Positions 55,732 to 55,994 of a stretch of DNA of 55,994 nt are shown here, piece after piece; position 1 is the first letter of the stretch, and each line of letters opens with the position of its first letter. The stretch spans positions 1 to 55,994 of the forward strand of contig CANKUB010000015.1 in NCBI GenBank assembly GCA_947486575.1. Direction: 5' to 3'. The DNA comes from Betaproteobacteria bacterium (GTDB lineage: Bacteria > Pseudomonadota > Gammaproteobacteria > Burkholderiales > SG8-41). The position numbers and the translations under genes are program-made. The notes below the pieces were generated by a model. The model made no database searches and had not been told where the DNA came from. It saw nothing but the letters and a program-made list of their open reading frames with translations.

Positions 55732-55994
55732 TCACCTTTTTACTTTCTTCGCGTTGGTCAGGATTTTCTTCCGTTCTTTGTATTCGGCGTGCAACACTTT
55801 GGCCTGGTCGATATCTTTTTGCTGACCGCGTTTCGTGCCACCGCCAAACAAAATGATTAGCGCTTCTCCGTCTCGCGCCAGGTAGATGCGGTAACCTGGC
55901 CCCCAGTCAATGATGTATTCACCGATTCCTCCAAACCATTTCACGTTTGATGTATTTCCAAGTTCCAATCGCAGCTTTGCCGTCACGACCTTTA
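55732..55994 (-). CDS. Addiction-module toxin, HigB/RelE-like (partial at the right edge)
   Basis: The last 84-86 residues are present; the frame is open to the window edge, and the upstream sequence continues KVVTAKLRLELGN as expected of the family, so the N-terminus of about 25 residues is missing. The core WFGGIGEYIIDWGPGYRIYLARDGEALIILFGGGTKRGQQKDIDQAKVLHAEY is the ParE/RelE-fold Phage_derived_Gp49-like toxin. Such toxins cleave mRNA at the ribosome. The stop is 4 bp before the antitoxin start. It is not possible to say whether the missing part is intact. Confidence 0.8.
   Translation of the reverse strand, partial: KVVTAKLRLELGNTSNVKWFGGIGEYIIDWGPGYRIYLARDGEALIILFGGGTKRGQQKDIDQAKVLHAEYKERKKILTNAKKVKR

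Overview
The window looks like a chromosomal segment of a betaproteobacterium. Evidence for this is the gene order and wording of the S10-spc-alpha ribosomal cluster, the uvrA / MFS / ssb neighbourhood, the NudB-NadA-Atm1-type ABC series, and four Bug-type (tripartite tricarboxylate transporter, TTT) periplasmic binding proteins, a family greatly expanded in this class. The ribosomal protein S4 is the four-cysteine type, and infA is absent between secY and rpmJ. As I recall both families, this argues against a standard Burkholderia/Bordetella-like member and for a deeper or Nitrosomonadales-like lineage. Assignment below class level is inference.

Region 1 (1-14780, + strand) is a housekeeping expression block: the end of tuf, then rpsJ to rpsQ (S10 operon), a leader with a strong sigma70-like promoter, rplN to secY-rpmJ (spc operon), and rpsM-rpsK-rpsD-rpoA-rplQ (alpha operon), closed by a hairpin terminator. 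Oddities include a lysine/alanine-rich N-terminal extension on L5, C-terminal tails on S19 and S3, and an rpsC/rplP overlap.

Region 2 (14846-29477) is mixed core genes. Glycerate 2-kinase and uvrA lie on the minus strand. On the plus strand are an MFS exporter, ssb, an FmdB-type zinc ribbon, a DUF502 membrane protein, aspS, a secreted barnase/T1-type RNase overlapping a barstar inhibitor, a NudB-like Nudix hydrolase, nadA, an EEP-fold phosphohydrolase and an Atm1-type ABC exporter.

Region 3 (29497-40803) has a TctE/TctD-like two-component system, a 465-bp gap holding a plus-strand terminator and a possible small RNA, a PBP7-type endopeptidase, egtD, an MFS transporter, a 3-oxoadipate enol-lactonase-like hydrolase divergent from a Bug protein, a DegP/DegQ protease and a fused MFS/spermidine-synthase-like protein.

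Region 4 (41087-53412) is the accessory, metabolically flavoured part. A plus-strand run encodes CocE/NonD hydrolase, an enolase-superfamily enzyme, a Nu-class-like GST, DoxX and an NHL beta-propeller. It is followed by three more Bug proteins, a lipoprotein of the M48 protease family that has lost zinc ligands, a BamE-like lipoprotein, a HIT-like protein and a second NHL propeller. No TctA/TctB membrane subunits are present, so the Bug proteins are orphans here. This run is the best candidate for an undescribed uptake-plus-catabolism module, but its substrate cannot be read from sequence.

Region 5 (53610-55994) holds a GGDEF diguanylate cyclase and, at the right edge, a minus-strand toxin-antitoxin pair whose toxin runs off the window.

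I saw no tRNA, rRNA, CRISPR array or intact insertion sequence. Small-scale repeats worth attention are a short interspersed repeat inserted in frame in two Bug genes, a 9-bp minisatellite between divergent Bug genes, an 8-bp tandem repeat, a 21-bp palindrome upstream of an MFS gene, and a recurrent AT-rich leader element.
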